NCBI GenBank assembly: GCA_030549495.1
Contig: JAUIRK010000859.1
Coordinates: forward strand, 97,001-161,000
Reading direction: 5' to 3'
DNA from: Nectonema munidae
Taxonomy: Eukaryota > Nematomorpha > Nectonematoida > Nectonematidae
Length of the DNA: 64,000 nucleotides
Below, piece after piece: positions 33,540 to 45,115 of this stretch. Under the pieces are notes generated by a model. It did no database searches and had not been told where the DNA came from. It saw nothing but the letters and a program-made list of their open reading frames with translations. How positions within the stretch are numbered: the stretch's first letter is position 1; each line of letters opens with the position of its first letter. A program made the position numbers and the translations under genes.

Positions 33540-34329
33540 TTAACCCATTTAGTACGGGCAGTGGCGTAGGAAAGCTAAAAAAACTGGGGGGTATAATAAA
33601 ATTATATTGAATTTTTTTAAGCAAAATTTTTTTGTACAATAGTAAGTCTTTAAATTTAAGAAATTTATTATATTTAAAATGAAAAAGAGGAAAAACTACA
33701 TTTTATATAATAAAAAAAACAGTTGCACAAATAGACATAAAAATATACTAAAAACCAAAAGTATCACGCCTTTTTTCATTTGATTTAGCAAACTGCTCAG
33801 CAAGTAATTCAATAGATACTTCATTAAGAAGCATGTATTCAAAGATGTGTACAACATCAATGCGCATACTACATAAAAAAATAACTTTTTATAATAGTTA
33901 TGTACAGACTAGAATCATCATGGCCTGCAAGCACATCGTAGTTTGATATAGCATAGACACGTATCTAAGCATATCACATGAATTAAACTTTCACAAACAT
34001 ATATAGTTATATATTAGTGTTCATGTTAGTCTTTGACTCTTTGAATCAGGTGTCAAGTATACGGTAAAAAATATTCACTGACATTACATATGATATTAAG
34101 TTTTTAATTACTATATATAAAATTACATACACTAAACCTGGGGGGATAATTTGCATTATTTTCCAAGGTGGAGGGGATACATCCCCTCCTATCCCCATGG
34201 TTCCTACGCCCTTGAGTACGGGTATTCCAAAGGGAACGCAGAAGGCGCCAGTAATCTCTATTTAATTGTATTTGAAACAAGAGTTCGTCTGCGTTTCTTT
34301 TGGGAAAATTAGTACTAAATGGGTTTTAA
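33540..34329. mobile_element. TTAA-flanked MITE (GCAGACGA family), copy C, split by a hAT MITE
   Basis: TTAACCCATTTAGTACGG at the left; after the inserted MITE it resumes with GTACGGGTATTCCAAAGGGAA, GTTCGTCTGCGTTTC and TAGTACTAAATGGGTT at the right. Confidence 0.75.
33559..34214. mobile_element. hAT MITE with exact 8-bp target duplication, nested
   Basis: CAGTGGCGTAGG at the left and CCTACGCCCTTG at the right; AGTACGGG flanks both ends (33551-33558, 34215-34222). 656 bp, with no transposase recognised. Confidence 0.9.
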
Positions 34330-34384
34330 AATATCATCGACATTTTAAATGACTGGACTCAACCGCTGATTTTGAGTTTTAAAT

Positions 34385-35036
34385 ATATTTGTGTCTTAGT
34401 GTCAAACTAAATGCCAATCATTTAAAAAAATTATATACTATTGGCTGGAGAAAAAATATATTAATTTGTGTCTTAGCGACAAACTAAATGTCAATCATTT
34501 AAAAAAATAATATACTATTGGCTGGCGAAAAAATATATTTGTCTTAGTATCAAGCTAAATGTCATTCATATGATGTATTGCTACATTCGACTTTATTTTT
34601 GTGTCTAACACTGACTAATGGAAATTAATATGGAATTGTGTGTCTGAGCGTGTCTATGTATGATGTATTCTTACATATGGCGTTATGTTTTGTGTCTGAC
34701 ACTGACTAATGGAAATTAATATGGAATTGTGTGTATGAGCGTGCCATGAACTTGAATTCTATGTATGATGTTATATCTAGTGTCTGACACTGACTAATAG
34801 AAATTAATAGGGAATTGTTTGTCTGAGTGTGTAAGGAAATATTTGTATATGTATGATGTATTGTTACGTATGATGTTATGTCTAGTGTCTGACACTGACT
34901 AATGGAAATTAATAGGGAATTGTGTGTTTGAGCTTGTCTATATATGATGTATTCTTACATATGGCGTTATGTTTTGTGTCTGACACTGACTAATGGAAAT
35001 TAATAGGGAATTGTGTCCTCATACCCAACCTAGCTA
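34385..35036. repeat. Satellite-like tandem arrays directly upstream of COASY
   Basis: Two arrays. At 34385-34570 about three units of ~80 bp repeat GTGTCTTAGTGTCAAACTAAAT and ATATACTATTGGCTGG. At 34600-35020 five units of about 90-103 bp each carry ACACTGACTAATGGAAATTA followed by GGAATTGTGTG. The block ends with CTAGCTACGCCACTG, the form of a hAT-MITE right end, so the arrays may be internal to a transposon. The end lies about 115 bp before the COASY start codon. Confidence 0.8.
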
Positions 35037-35149
35037 CGCCACTGATGCCAGTGTATACCAATCTCCTTTATAGCTTGTTTCCTACTTGTCTATTTCGTTA
35101 CTCTTTATGTTTGGTTAATAACTTTGTTCTTATTCTTTACTAGAATTGT

Positions 35150-38100
35150 ATGACTTCTCATCTTTGTTTCATTTCCTTTGACTGGAAAGATTTCCTCCCT
35201 CAACTCTCACAAGCGTGTAAAACTGCGACGTTGCTATACGTGTACTTTTCTTTCCACTCTTACCTGCATCGCTTTGAAAGCAGAGAAGAAATTTTACAAT
35301 TTATAAAGTCATTCTATCAAGAAGTTACTATGAATGAGTACATTTACTGCTTATATGCTTTCCTTAATTAATACTTTCATTTTTTTAGTTGCCACAACAT
35401 CCATCTTTTATTAGCTCACTTTAAAATAAAAGATTTTAAATATCATACATTTTCTCACCTCCCCGATAAAATCCTGTTTTTTTCTCAGTTGATTTCACAA
35501 TCTTCCTTCAAACTTTTAATTTCTCCAGTTTTTCCACAATTAGCAACAAAGTTAAGTTTTTTGATGTCAACTATTCCTCCTTGTGATGAAGAATTAAGGT
35601 AGATTATTATCTTTAAAACTTTTTCATCAAGAATTTTCTTTTTTAATCTCTAATAAAATATAGTTTGGCTGAGCCTCTTCAACTTTTGGACTCGTTTCAA
35701 TGCTTTCCAGGTTTTTTCAAGCACGCAGCGATTGGTGGTACTTTTGATCGTTTGCACAATGGTCATAAGTTTCTACTTTCATACGCCTGTTTATCAACTT
35801 CCAGTTCTCTTCTTTGTGGAATTACTTTATCTGTTTGCCATAAAAGTGACGCTTTCTCTCTTCCTTATATATTTTACCTCAGTTAATATTAACTCAGATT
35901 CAATCGAATCACAAAGGTTCGATCATTGGTTACTAAGTGTTCAGCAGAAACTTTTTTTAAATCAAAATTCATTTATAAAATACCTTTAAGGAAGTTTTTT
36001 AATTTATATATTAATTCTTTTTGATAGAAAAAATACTCAAAGAACTCATCCTATCATTAGATGTAAGGAAGCAAGCATTGAAAAGTTTTATATCAGATAT
36101 TGATCCCTCTCTTCTGTGAGTTGAATGTTTAGAATTGGAACTTTTTCTTCATTTTTATTATTTAAAAAGTTTTCACTTTGATTCTTTGCAAAACACGTTT
36201 GCTCCATCCATATTTAATTCGAAGCTTGAAGTTTGTTTTGTTACAGAAGATACAGTTAATGGTGCCATACTTATTAATAAAAATCGCAAAGCCAAAGTAA
36301 TTTATTTTTTATAACTGATTTGTGAACAATTAATGCGCAGACCGGGCTGAAATTTAGATGCTTACTGCTTACACTCTGTAACAGTATCAGCAACCGTAAC
36401 ATTTTGTAATGCAGATACTACTTAATACTCTATGATAAATTATTCATATAAACAAAACGTTTTTTCCTCATTTTAAACGAAATTGAAAACACGAATTTTA
36501 TATTTGTTTTGCGCAGGTTGTCGGATCGGAAAAATATTTTAATTCTTCGATTCTGACTCCACCTATTTGTAATTTTGCGACTTCTGTCCAAGTCAAATCC
36601 GCATGACAAGTTTTACATGTTCTTTTTTTCCATTTACTTCCACATACAAGTGTGGCCAAGGGTTTTCAACTCTTATGAATTTTAAAACAAGAAATAGATA
36701 CAGATTGCTTGTTGTAGAGACATGATCCTACAAACATTAGGCCATTAATTTTAAAACTTGCTGCTCAAGTACAACTGCAGATATCGCACTAATTCAGCTC
36801 ATAAAAGTTTAAACCTCTTAAAAGTTTTTAGATTATGTTTTTTACCTTTTCCTTCAGAGAAAATAACATTATCAATCACGCTGCCTATACGAGGGGGTTA
36901 GGGCTATTTAGCCTCTCAGTAAGGAGTTGCACATGTGTAAATGTTGGGAAACACTGATTTATAACTAATGTTAAAATGTGATGACATGTACCATGTTTTA
37001 AGGTGTTTGTGAATGTTGATTTTAGATGGTCATAGATGTTCTGAATCTTACACGCTTATGCTTTATGTTTCAACTCAAAATGTTGGATCTATTTTCTTTA
37101 ACATAATTTATTAAAATGTTTTGTTGCTTTCTATTTGTTTACTGTCTTTCTTACATTCTCTTCAAATTATTGTCTATAACCTTTTTATCCAAGCCAAAAC
37201 AATAACATTAAAAAACTAAATTAACCTAAATTATTTTTTCAAAAGTATTTGGGTTAAAAAAATCCCTACTCGGACGTGAGTAGGGTTGGTTAGATGCTGG
37301 ATTCGATAACTCAAGGTCTTGTGTTCGATCCCGCATCAAGCCTGCTTTCTTCTTAGTTCGATACAAGCGGCGCAATTGTGCCTTTTCAATGAAAACACCC
37401 CAGGTACCTTTTACTCATAAATTGAGCTTTGTTTCTTTACAAGTTATGCGTAGTAAAAAAAGTTTATTCTTTTATTGAATATTTCAGCCTTTTTTTTATG
37501 TGTTTTAAAGACATAACGCTTGACTAAAATTATAAACCGACTCCAGACTCCAACTACACAACCCTGATTTTTAGAGTAGTAAAATTCATGTATATTTTAA
37601 CTATTAATTTAGATAAGATTTCAAATAGAATATTATTTATAATAAAGAAAAGCCTTTAAGATTTGTTAACTCTGAAGTCTAATGAAATAAATATTATTCG
37701 AATACTTATATTTAAAATCTCAAATAAGATTTTAGGTTCTTAATTTTTATAAGAAGTTAATTTAAGTTTTAAGTTTGTTTATTTAGGAAATAATAGACCT
37801 GTAAATCGTAAAATAACTCAAAAAGTTAAATTCAAAAATTTACATAATAGAAAAAGACTTGAAAAGGCGCAGTAATCTCAACCTGTAAACATCATCGAAA
37901 AATATTATTAAATGGAGATTTTTTTTAATTTTTTTATACTATTGATCTGCTTTTGCAAATACATTTCTTCTTCTATTTATCTTTCAGAAGAAATGAAATA
38001 TTTTGTCTACTTAATGTTGATTGTTATATAATTCAGGATAAAGCTTGTCTAGAATGTGGCTTTGTTTGTCAATAGTCTGATTTCTAACTCACCGTTCCAT

Positions 38101-41100
38101 CTTTATTGCTTATAATTCGATACGCGTCGCTCACCTTAAACTTGTGATTCCTTATCAATTCAATCAAGTTTTGACTATTTTTTGCAATCCTCTTCGATTT
38201 TTCTAAAAATTGGTTTATATTTTGATCTTAATGAGACTAATTTAATGGTACTTGTCTCAACTATGTAGATCAAATGGTTGTTGAAGTATGATTCATCCAA
38301 GAGAATTTTTCCCATGGAAATTTCCACCTTTGACAATTCTACCCACAAGTTGCGAAATCAATTTAAAATGTAATCCTGATTGTGGATGTGTACATTTGTT
38401 TAGATTAATCAAAGCTTTAGAAATTGTGAAATTAGTACTAGAAGAAAAAATATGTTTACTAGCTAGACAATAAAAACTTCCTATGATGATAAATAAAATT
38501 TCAAAAACATTAAAAGATGCTCATTTATTATTAAATATACATCGTATTGACATTTATTTAAAGTGAAAAAAGAAAAAGTTCGTTCAGGGAGTGATTCTCA
38601 TCCGATTTCATGTGCTAAGGTAGAAGCATGATGTGCAGTAAGCTCGATTTGCGATGCAGTGAATGTTGATTGTGCAATATCAACATGAGAATTAATAGCA
38701 GATGATACACAACCACTATAGAAAGAAGCTAGCTCGAATTTGTTCACTGACGATGCACTTTTCTACATGTCATATACTTCTATCATGTCGCAATCGATAT
38801 GAATTCCCTATTCATTTAAATATCTTGCGTATGGTTTAAGTTTCTCAGTGTTTGATTGTGGATTTGATAACGTACATCGAATAGTAATATTTGCAACACA
38901 TTTTGGCTTGAATGAGTTATCAGCAAGTAAACGATGGTCTTGTGATGGGACATTCAAACTTTCGCTAAATATTTGAACCCAACATTTACCGATTCACGCG
39001 ATTATCTATGCTTCATTTCTCCTACGTGTTCTTACTTTGCTTCCCTATAAACAAGAAGCTTCCCAGCAAATACTTTTTTGCTGTTTTTTAACCTACGTTT
39101 AAACACTCTACTAGTTTGTTGGATCATTGTTACAAAAAATATTGTAAGTCTATCTTCGTCTGATGCACTAACTCGTTCACTTCTTTTGGTTAAAAGTATG
39201 GTTCGTTTAACTGTTTTGACTGAGAAATCACAACTGGGCTGCTTTTATCGAACTACAAGCAATGAAGTTGGAATACTGGAACTTGAATCATAAACATTGT
39301 GAATGAAAAGGCCAGACAAAGTTTGGAACTTTTAATTGCAAACTTTCAGAGACAAATATATTTTACAGCGTTTGTTAGCAAGCTCACAATTAAACCATTT
39401 ATGAATAAAAGGAATTTTTCTATCAATCTCCTTTTTCACGTCTGTTCTAAATATTTAATGATATTTTTGAGTATAACATCTTATTCCAAACTCTATATCA
39501 AAGTAGAATGTTCCAACTAGAAAAAAAGTATTATCAATTGAAAAATGATATGATGGTATTTTTAGTTTAACTCTATTTTTCCATACATTTAAACTTTTAC
39601 TTGCTTTAGAATTTATCTGATTTGAGTGTCTGCATCATACCATATCTGGAAATTGATGGAGGTGGACTGAAAAGACGACTTTCATCCTCACATCTTAGAA
39701 GAGAACTACTTGGAACTCTGCAAAAGCCGCCTTTAAAAGTAATATAACTTTTTGGCGTTCAAATTTAAGTATATAATTATACGAAGCTTTAAAATTAAAT
39801 TTTGCATTTAAAAGCCACATTCAACTGGAACTTCCTACATAATTGGATTGACAGGAGGAATCTGTTCCGGAAAGTCCACAATTTCGTCATATGTTGCGAA
39901 TAAATACGCCACAAAACACATTGACTGTGATCTCTTAGCCCATTTCGCATATGAACCAGGAAGTCAGTTGTATGAAGCGATTCTTTTACAATTTGGTCAC
40001 CAACTTACTCCTCAATACCCACACAGTGAAATTGACCGTTCTCTCTTGGCGGCACTCGTGTTCAGCGATCAAGTTAACTCTTAAACTTTTTTATAAACAA
40101 ATTCTTTATAATATAAAAAAGCTGAGTAATTTCTCAGAATTAATATGTTCTTTGAAAACAAATGTTATTTAACTAATTCCAACTATTGTCATAATCTTGC
40201 GGTAAAGCGTTTGTAGATGTATGCGCGTGTTTCATAACACATCTATTATTGAGGTTATCTAGAATAATATGGCAATGTAATATGCTAAATTGTCTTTTCC
40301 AATAAATAATGATATTTAAGTAAAATTAATTTTTTTAAACACTATTTTCTTTAATTGAAGTTTTATTCAAAAGGTTATGCTTTTAGAATGTTTTTTTTTT
40401 AATTTTTCAATTATAAAATTTTTTATTTTTATTGACCTTAAAAGACTTCAAAAAACTCTAAAATATACGTCACACTTATTTAAAATATATTTCTAACTAT
40501 TTTGAGTTCAAACAAAAATGAACTTTTATTGACATTACCTGATTTAAATAAGTTATTTTCTTTACACCAATAATGAACTTTAGATATTTTAGCGCATTAC
40601 AGCATAGAAGTATTTAAAAGATCTTGTTTATTTCTCAAACATTGTAGTAATGATGCGCACTTTAAAGTACAGTTTATAAATTAAAACGTGATAACCTATT
40701 TTAATTTCTTTATTCTTTCTTTTTTTTAATTTTGATTTGACAAGGAAAAACTCAACAAGCTGAATCAAATACTTTGGCCTGGTGTAAAAGAAATTCTTAA
40801 AAAGGAATTATTCAATTTAAAAGAAGAAAGAATCGTTTTCGTGGAAGCTTCCTTACTTATGCGAGCTGGATGGGAAGATTTATTCAATGAAATTTGGCTT
40901 GTATTTGTTCCATTTGAGATGGTATATTTTCGTATTCTTTCGTATTAACCCATTTAAGACCAAGTAAAGCAGACGACTTTAGTAATTCCTATTAAATTCT
41001 ATGTAAAATAGAAATTCGTCTACGTTCCCTTTGGGAACACTGGTCGTAAATGGGTTAATGCAATTGTCCTTTAATATTTAATTTGGTTGTAGGCTGTCAA

Positions 41101-41350
41101 ACGCCTCTTGAAAAGAAACAAAAGTCTTTCCATTGCAGAGGCAGAGAAAAGGGTTCAATCGAGTAAGTTGGAGCCTGGAGGGTCGCAAGAAAGTTATTTC
41201 AACGTTTTTTTGTCTCCACAATTTTGCGAGGAAGAAAATGCGATACAAGTTATCATTCTAACAATTCTCTCATCTCATTTCATTTCATTTCATTTTAAGA
41301 TCGAAAAAGCGTTGCAACTTTTGCTCAATGAAAGACTTAAAAATAAATAA
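35150..41350 (+). CDS. COASY: Bifunctional coenzyme A synthase (PPAT/DPCK)
   Basis: Catalyses the last two steps of CoA synthesis: adenylylation of 4'-phosphopantetheine, then phosphorylation of dephospho-CoA. Ten exons: 35150-35337, 35389-35598, 35664-35845, 36028-36115, 36170-36296, 39610-39738, 39815-40072, 40745-40921, 41093-41248, 41300-41350. All are GT-AG with compatible phases; they total 1566 nt (521 residues; human protein 564). The adenylyltransferase domain shows GGTFDRLHNGHK in exon 3 and FVTEDTVNGAILINKNR in exon 5. The kinase domain shows the P-loop GLTGGICSGKST and DCDLLAH in exon 7 and VEASLLMRAGW in exon 8. The ATG is the first in frame after a stop at 35141. Exon 1 and 2 residues resemble the divergent N-terminal region. 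Intron 5 (3.3 kb) is full of repeats; other introns are mostly 51-182 bp. Confidence 0.96.
36515..37570. repeat. Dispersed repeat, copy 2, with a nested SINE
   Basis: Starts CAGGTTGTCGGATCGGAAAA and ends GACTCCAACTACACAACCCTG, roughly inverted ends. It shares internal blocks with 24480-25110 in the same order. SINE family 1 is inserted at 37271-37412. It lies in COASY intron 5. Confidence 0.65.
37271..37412 (+). repeat. tRNA-derived SINE, family 1
   Basis: GTGAGTAGGGTTGGTTAGATGC, B box TGTTCGATCCC, body GATACAAGCGGCGCAATTG and tail GAAAACACCCCAGGTACC. Nearly identical to 32853-33003. Confidence 0.85.
38560..39140 (+). pseudogene. Second Mutator-like transposase remnant
   Basis: Plus-strand pieces include IVIFATHFGLNELSASKRWS then CDGTFK (about 38880-38955), the typical MULE lead-in to the DGTFK motif, and downstream HAIIYASFLLRVLTLLPYKQ. 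Stops and frameshifts throughout. In COASY intron 5. The 61-codon frame just upstream at 38288-38473 is not recognised. Confidence 0.7.
39215..39300 (-). repeat. SINE family 1 fragment
   Basis: CACAACTGGGCTGCTTTTATCGAACTA followed by GGAACTTGAATCATAAA resembles the middle of the SINE on the minus strand; ends are missing. Confidence 0.45.
40945..41058. mobile_element. TTAA-flanked MITE (GCAGACGA family), copy D, inside COASY intron 8
   Basis: TTAACCCATTTAAGACCAAG ... CTGGTCGTAAATGGGTTAA. 114 bp of the 171-bp intron 40922-41092. Contains GCAGACGA, its inverse TTCGTCTACG and the palindrome TTCCCTTTGGGAA. Confidence 0.88.
41342..41347 (+). terminator. Polyadenylation hexamer overlapping the COASY stop codon
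   Basis: AATAAA at 41342-41347 directly abuts the TAA at 41348-41350. If used, the 3' untranslated region would be only a few tens of bases. Confidence 0.45.
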
Positions 41351-41479
41351 TTTTTTTATTTTTTATATGAACTATTTTGATGCTGACTATAAATGATACC
41401 AAATTTCAAAAAAAATTAGAATATTTATTAATCGACTCCAACTCGAACCATGAAAAGTCCGCTTCAATTGGTCAAAATA

Positions 41480-41610
41480 TTGGGTGTGTTTTCATCGAGT
41501 AGACATAATTGAACTTTTAGCAAAATGATTTGATGCTGAGTTTGAACCAAAGGCCTTGTAGTAGCAAAATGAAGCATCATGACAACTTTAGTTAAAACCC
41601 CAATTAATGT
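41480..41610 (-). repeat. SINE family 1, degraded
   Basis: GGTGTGTTTTCATCGAGTAGACATAATTG, then TTTGATGCTGAGTTTGAACC and GGCCTTG follow the minus-strand SINE order. Confidence 0.5.
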
Positions 41611-41752
41611 TGATTCAAAGATTCTAAAAAAATACCGTATATTTATTATGTGTGTGAAATAATTGTATATAATTAATGGACCATTTAATCACTCAAAAGT
41701 TTGAAAATTTTAAAATATTGTTTTTTACATCAAACGATTTTAAATCTATTTG

Positions 41753-41873
41753 CATACCTTGTATAATTTGCTTCAAAATATGATTTTTTTCATCAAATCT
41801 TTCATCATCAGGTAAAACTACTATTGAATCAAATGTTTCTGTCGTATCGAAATTTCCTTTCAAACGCCAGGTC
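41753..41873 (-). CDS. Possible exon of an unidentified minus-strand gene
   Basis: On the minus strand an acceptor-like GGGAAAAATCAG is followed by an open frame beginning TWRLKGNFDTTETFDSIVVL, with an acidic region (LPDDERFDEKN), and a donor-like ATACAAG/GTATGC. No family is recognised and no joined exon was found. It could also belong to the transposase relic to its right. Confidence 0.25.
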
Positions 41874-42559
41874 TGATTTTTCCCCTAAATTCCTAGATTA
41901 GATAATACATTGGGATGAATTTTGCAAAATGACCTTTCATGCAGCAATAAACTGAAAGCTTGGTGTCATTGATAAAAGAGTCCGAAACCATTTTGCTTTT
42001 GATACTTCGATATTATTCCAATATTTTATCCATCCAATCAATTCCTCCCATGACTTTATTATATGAATAAATGTAAGAAGATTTCTCTTTGTTCACCTCT
42101 ACTCTTTTTTTCACTTTATGAAGCGCTTTATTTGTGTGTTCCAATTACTAGCCAGGAATTTGAATATAGCTCCGAAAATTTTTTAGGAGGTAAGTAAATA
42201 TTTTTTATAGCACACAACTAAAAGATACTTTTTCTCGAGGGCATCGAATTATCCCTTATATTTTAAATTATAAAAAGTTTATTGCATTTATTACAGTAAC
42301 TTAAAGAGTTAAATTAACGTATTATGATAAATGCCCTGATTATATTTGCTATATATAATTTAAATAATCAAACTTTTTATTTGTAATTTTAAATTTATAG
42401 CATATTTATTCTTTGATATTAATTTTGTTTAATGTTTGAGTTTTTATCAATATTGCGCTCAATACACTGTTTTTACACTTTTCTTAATATTTTTTGTTAA
42501 TAAAACTTGTTCTATTCTTAAATTTTGTTCATAAAAGTTAATCTAATCTCTCTTCTCAG

Positions 42560-43190
42560 TCATCATCAAAAGTTTCACAGATTTGGATACCTCTATCGCC
42601 AAAGGTAAATTCTTCTACAGAGAGGTTTAGTTTTTTGCGGTTTCAGCAATATGATTTTTAAGCAACACAACATCGTTATCTACTGTAAATTTGTATATCT
42701 CTTGTACAATTTTATTATTTTTTTCAAAAGGAAATGAACTAAATCCACAATGTATGAACCATTTAGTGATAATAGATGGTTTAATCTTAGAAATCGCTTG
42801 ATCAATTTGCATAATTAATTGAAGGGAGTTATTAATGGTTTGATAGAAGTGGAGTTGTTCTTAATTTGAGGAAAGAACTGAGCGTAACTGCTTGTGATAT
42901 CTTTTAAAGACAGCAATAATTCCTAATGAATTTCATATTGCGCGGCAAAAAAATTTTGTGTCCTTAGCGTGGCCGAGTCCATTAACAATAAATTAGATGA
43001 TATTACGATTCTCTTTTTTTTAACCTTTTGTTGCCTTTACCGCCAATGCATACTTCTTCACGAATTGATAGAGTACAACTTTCTAGAGATCGAAAAAAAG
43101 GGCGGTCTCATCTAGATTATATATAATATCACGCGAATAATATCGGATAGTTTCTTTTTCTACTGAATTATGTTCTTTAAGAGTAACATA
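42560..43190 (-). pseudogene. Tigger/pogo-like transposase fragment
   Basis: On the minus strand, IIYNLDETALF near 43100 is the usual DDE first-Asp motif. Downstream at 42812-42720, AISKIKPSIITKWFIHCGF matches the C-terminal 'AW..V...TI.NCF..AGF' pattern of Tigger/jerky transposases. Several frameshifts. Confidence 0.65.
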
Positions 43191-44612
43191 AAATTAATCA
43201 TTTTATAAATTAAAGTATATTAAAATTTTTTCACTCTTACATTTATAAAACTAATCATTTTCATGAGATAAGTGTGTAACTAATGCGCAGACTACCAAAC
43301 GTTTTTCACAACGTATACTAAAATTAAAAATGACCACCGTGTACTCCATGCTTATTTTGTTCATTAATTTCAAACCAAAATCTAAACTCTACGAAAAATT
43401 GAGTTCAGCATTTCACAATATGGGACAAGGGTTGCAATGCATAAAAATTACTTTACTAAAAATTTATCAGCAAAAGTTAAATTAATAAAATAGATCATTC
43501 AAAGATGGTTAACATTTTTGAAAAGCTCTTTTTATTTAATGATTTCAACTCCAAAATTTTCCATGATTGTGTTTATTAATATGAAAAATAGCACTTAAAT
43601 TACTACAAAATAAAATTATTGTCTATCTGAAAATGTTTTCTAGAAGAAATTTAAGGAAAAGCTACAACTCTAAAGTCTCAAATCATTAGGGTCCGAAAAA
43701 GTATTACATTTACACTAGCCTACCTGCTCTTAGAATAACTTTAAGCATATGGTAACAGTTCTGCTGATGATAAACCTTCAAATAAAAACAATTACCAAAC
43801 ATGAAATTTAAAATAAAACTTTTGGATTACAAAATTTGGAAGATAATTTCCCCAACAACAAAAAATCTGTTAAGACAAATAATATAAGTTACAAAGAGGT
43901 TTTTAATTATAAAATTATTTTTACTAAATTTACGGTCCCTTTTTCAGCAGAATCGAGATTGTTATAATTCTTATAGTTATGAGCTCAGAAGCTTTGGAAA
44001 ATGTTATCTTTTTATATTTCGCTATTTTAATAGCTTGCTTTTATAAAGGGAAACGTGTTATATGAATTTTCTATATTTTTTGCATTGCAATACCAAGACG
44101 ATAGTTAGCCTTCTCTTTCTTGTAATGGTCTAGAATAATTCCGTCTTCGACTATTATATTGAACTTGAATTTTATTATTTTACTGATTTGTTTTTACTGC
44201 AGGGAGTTTACGCTAATGGATTTATCACTAGAATTTTACGAGACATAGCAAGGAATAAAAATGATTGATTATGTTTGTCTTTTATGCTGAAATACGAGCA
44301 ACATCACGCATAGTAGGATTTGTATACTCACTCACATATTCAATTATTATAATACCACAAAGAGTTTGACACTAAAGCATGTCATTAATAGTAAGGCTTT
44401 TGCTTATTTCTAATGAGAAAAATGTCCCTATTTGTTAATATCAAGGTTACACCCCTATTGTTAATGTTTAAAATTGTATATAACCTATTAAAACGGTTCT
44501 TCTCCAAACTTCCTTATTTTTGAGACGTACTTAACGCGACGTTCTAATGTATATCCAGTGATGCGTAACTCTTTAATAGTATGGGTTGTACTGACCAAAT
44601 ATTTTAAAGGTA
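43191..44612. other. Intergenic AT-rich DNA
   Basis: No gene, RNA or defined repeat recognised. Confidence 0.4.
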
Positions 44613-45046
44613 AAAGTGGTCTGTAATATGCAACTATATCATTAATATTTAATTCAAAAAAATATTAATAATAAAATTATAATAATTTAATGCATTTAAG
44701 GACTTTTTTAATTAAGCATAATATTCCCCCACATTTTTTCCAAATCTATATTTACAAAAATAAAGTAATCGATTGGTCTCGATTACTTTATATATATATA
44801 TATATATATATATCTAATACTATATAGATATAGTATAGAAGAATACTATATCTATATATGATATAGCTTTAATTTAAAAAGTGGTCTGTAATATGCAAAT
44901 ATATCATTAATATTTAATTCAAAAAAATATTAATAATAAAATTATAATAATTTAATGCATTTAAGAACTTTTTTAATTAAGCATAATATTCCCCCACATT
45001 TTTTCCAAATCTATATTTACAAAAATAAAGGTAATCGATTGGTCTC
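44613..45046. repeat. Direct duplication of 168 bp with a palindromic AT spacer
   Basis: 44613-44780 and 44878-45046 are nearly identical (both begin AAAGTGGTCTGTAATATGCA and end ATCGATTGGTCTC). The 97-bp spacer has a (TA)n run at about 44790-44812 and nested palindromes (ACTATATAGATATAGT). The first copy ends in the hairpin TAAAGTAATC/GATTACTTTA. Confidence 0.9.
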
Positions 45047-45115
45047 TTTTTCTGTTAAACATGTAACTGTAACATAACTGTTAATAACCATAATACTTAT
45101 ATATTTATTACTATT

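Noticed and set aside
34385-35036. Possible CRISPR-like array
   Set aside because: The repeats are long, contiguous and imperfect, without unique spacers, in a eukaryotic intergenic region; it is a satellite.
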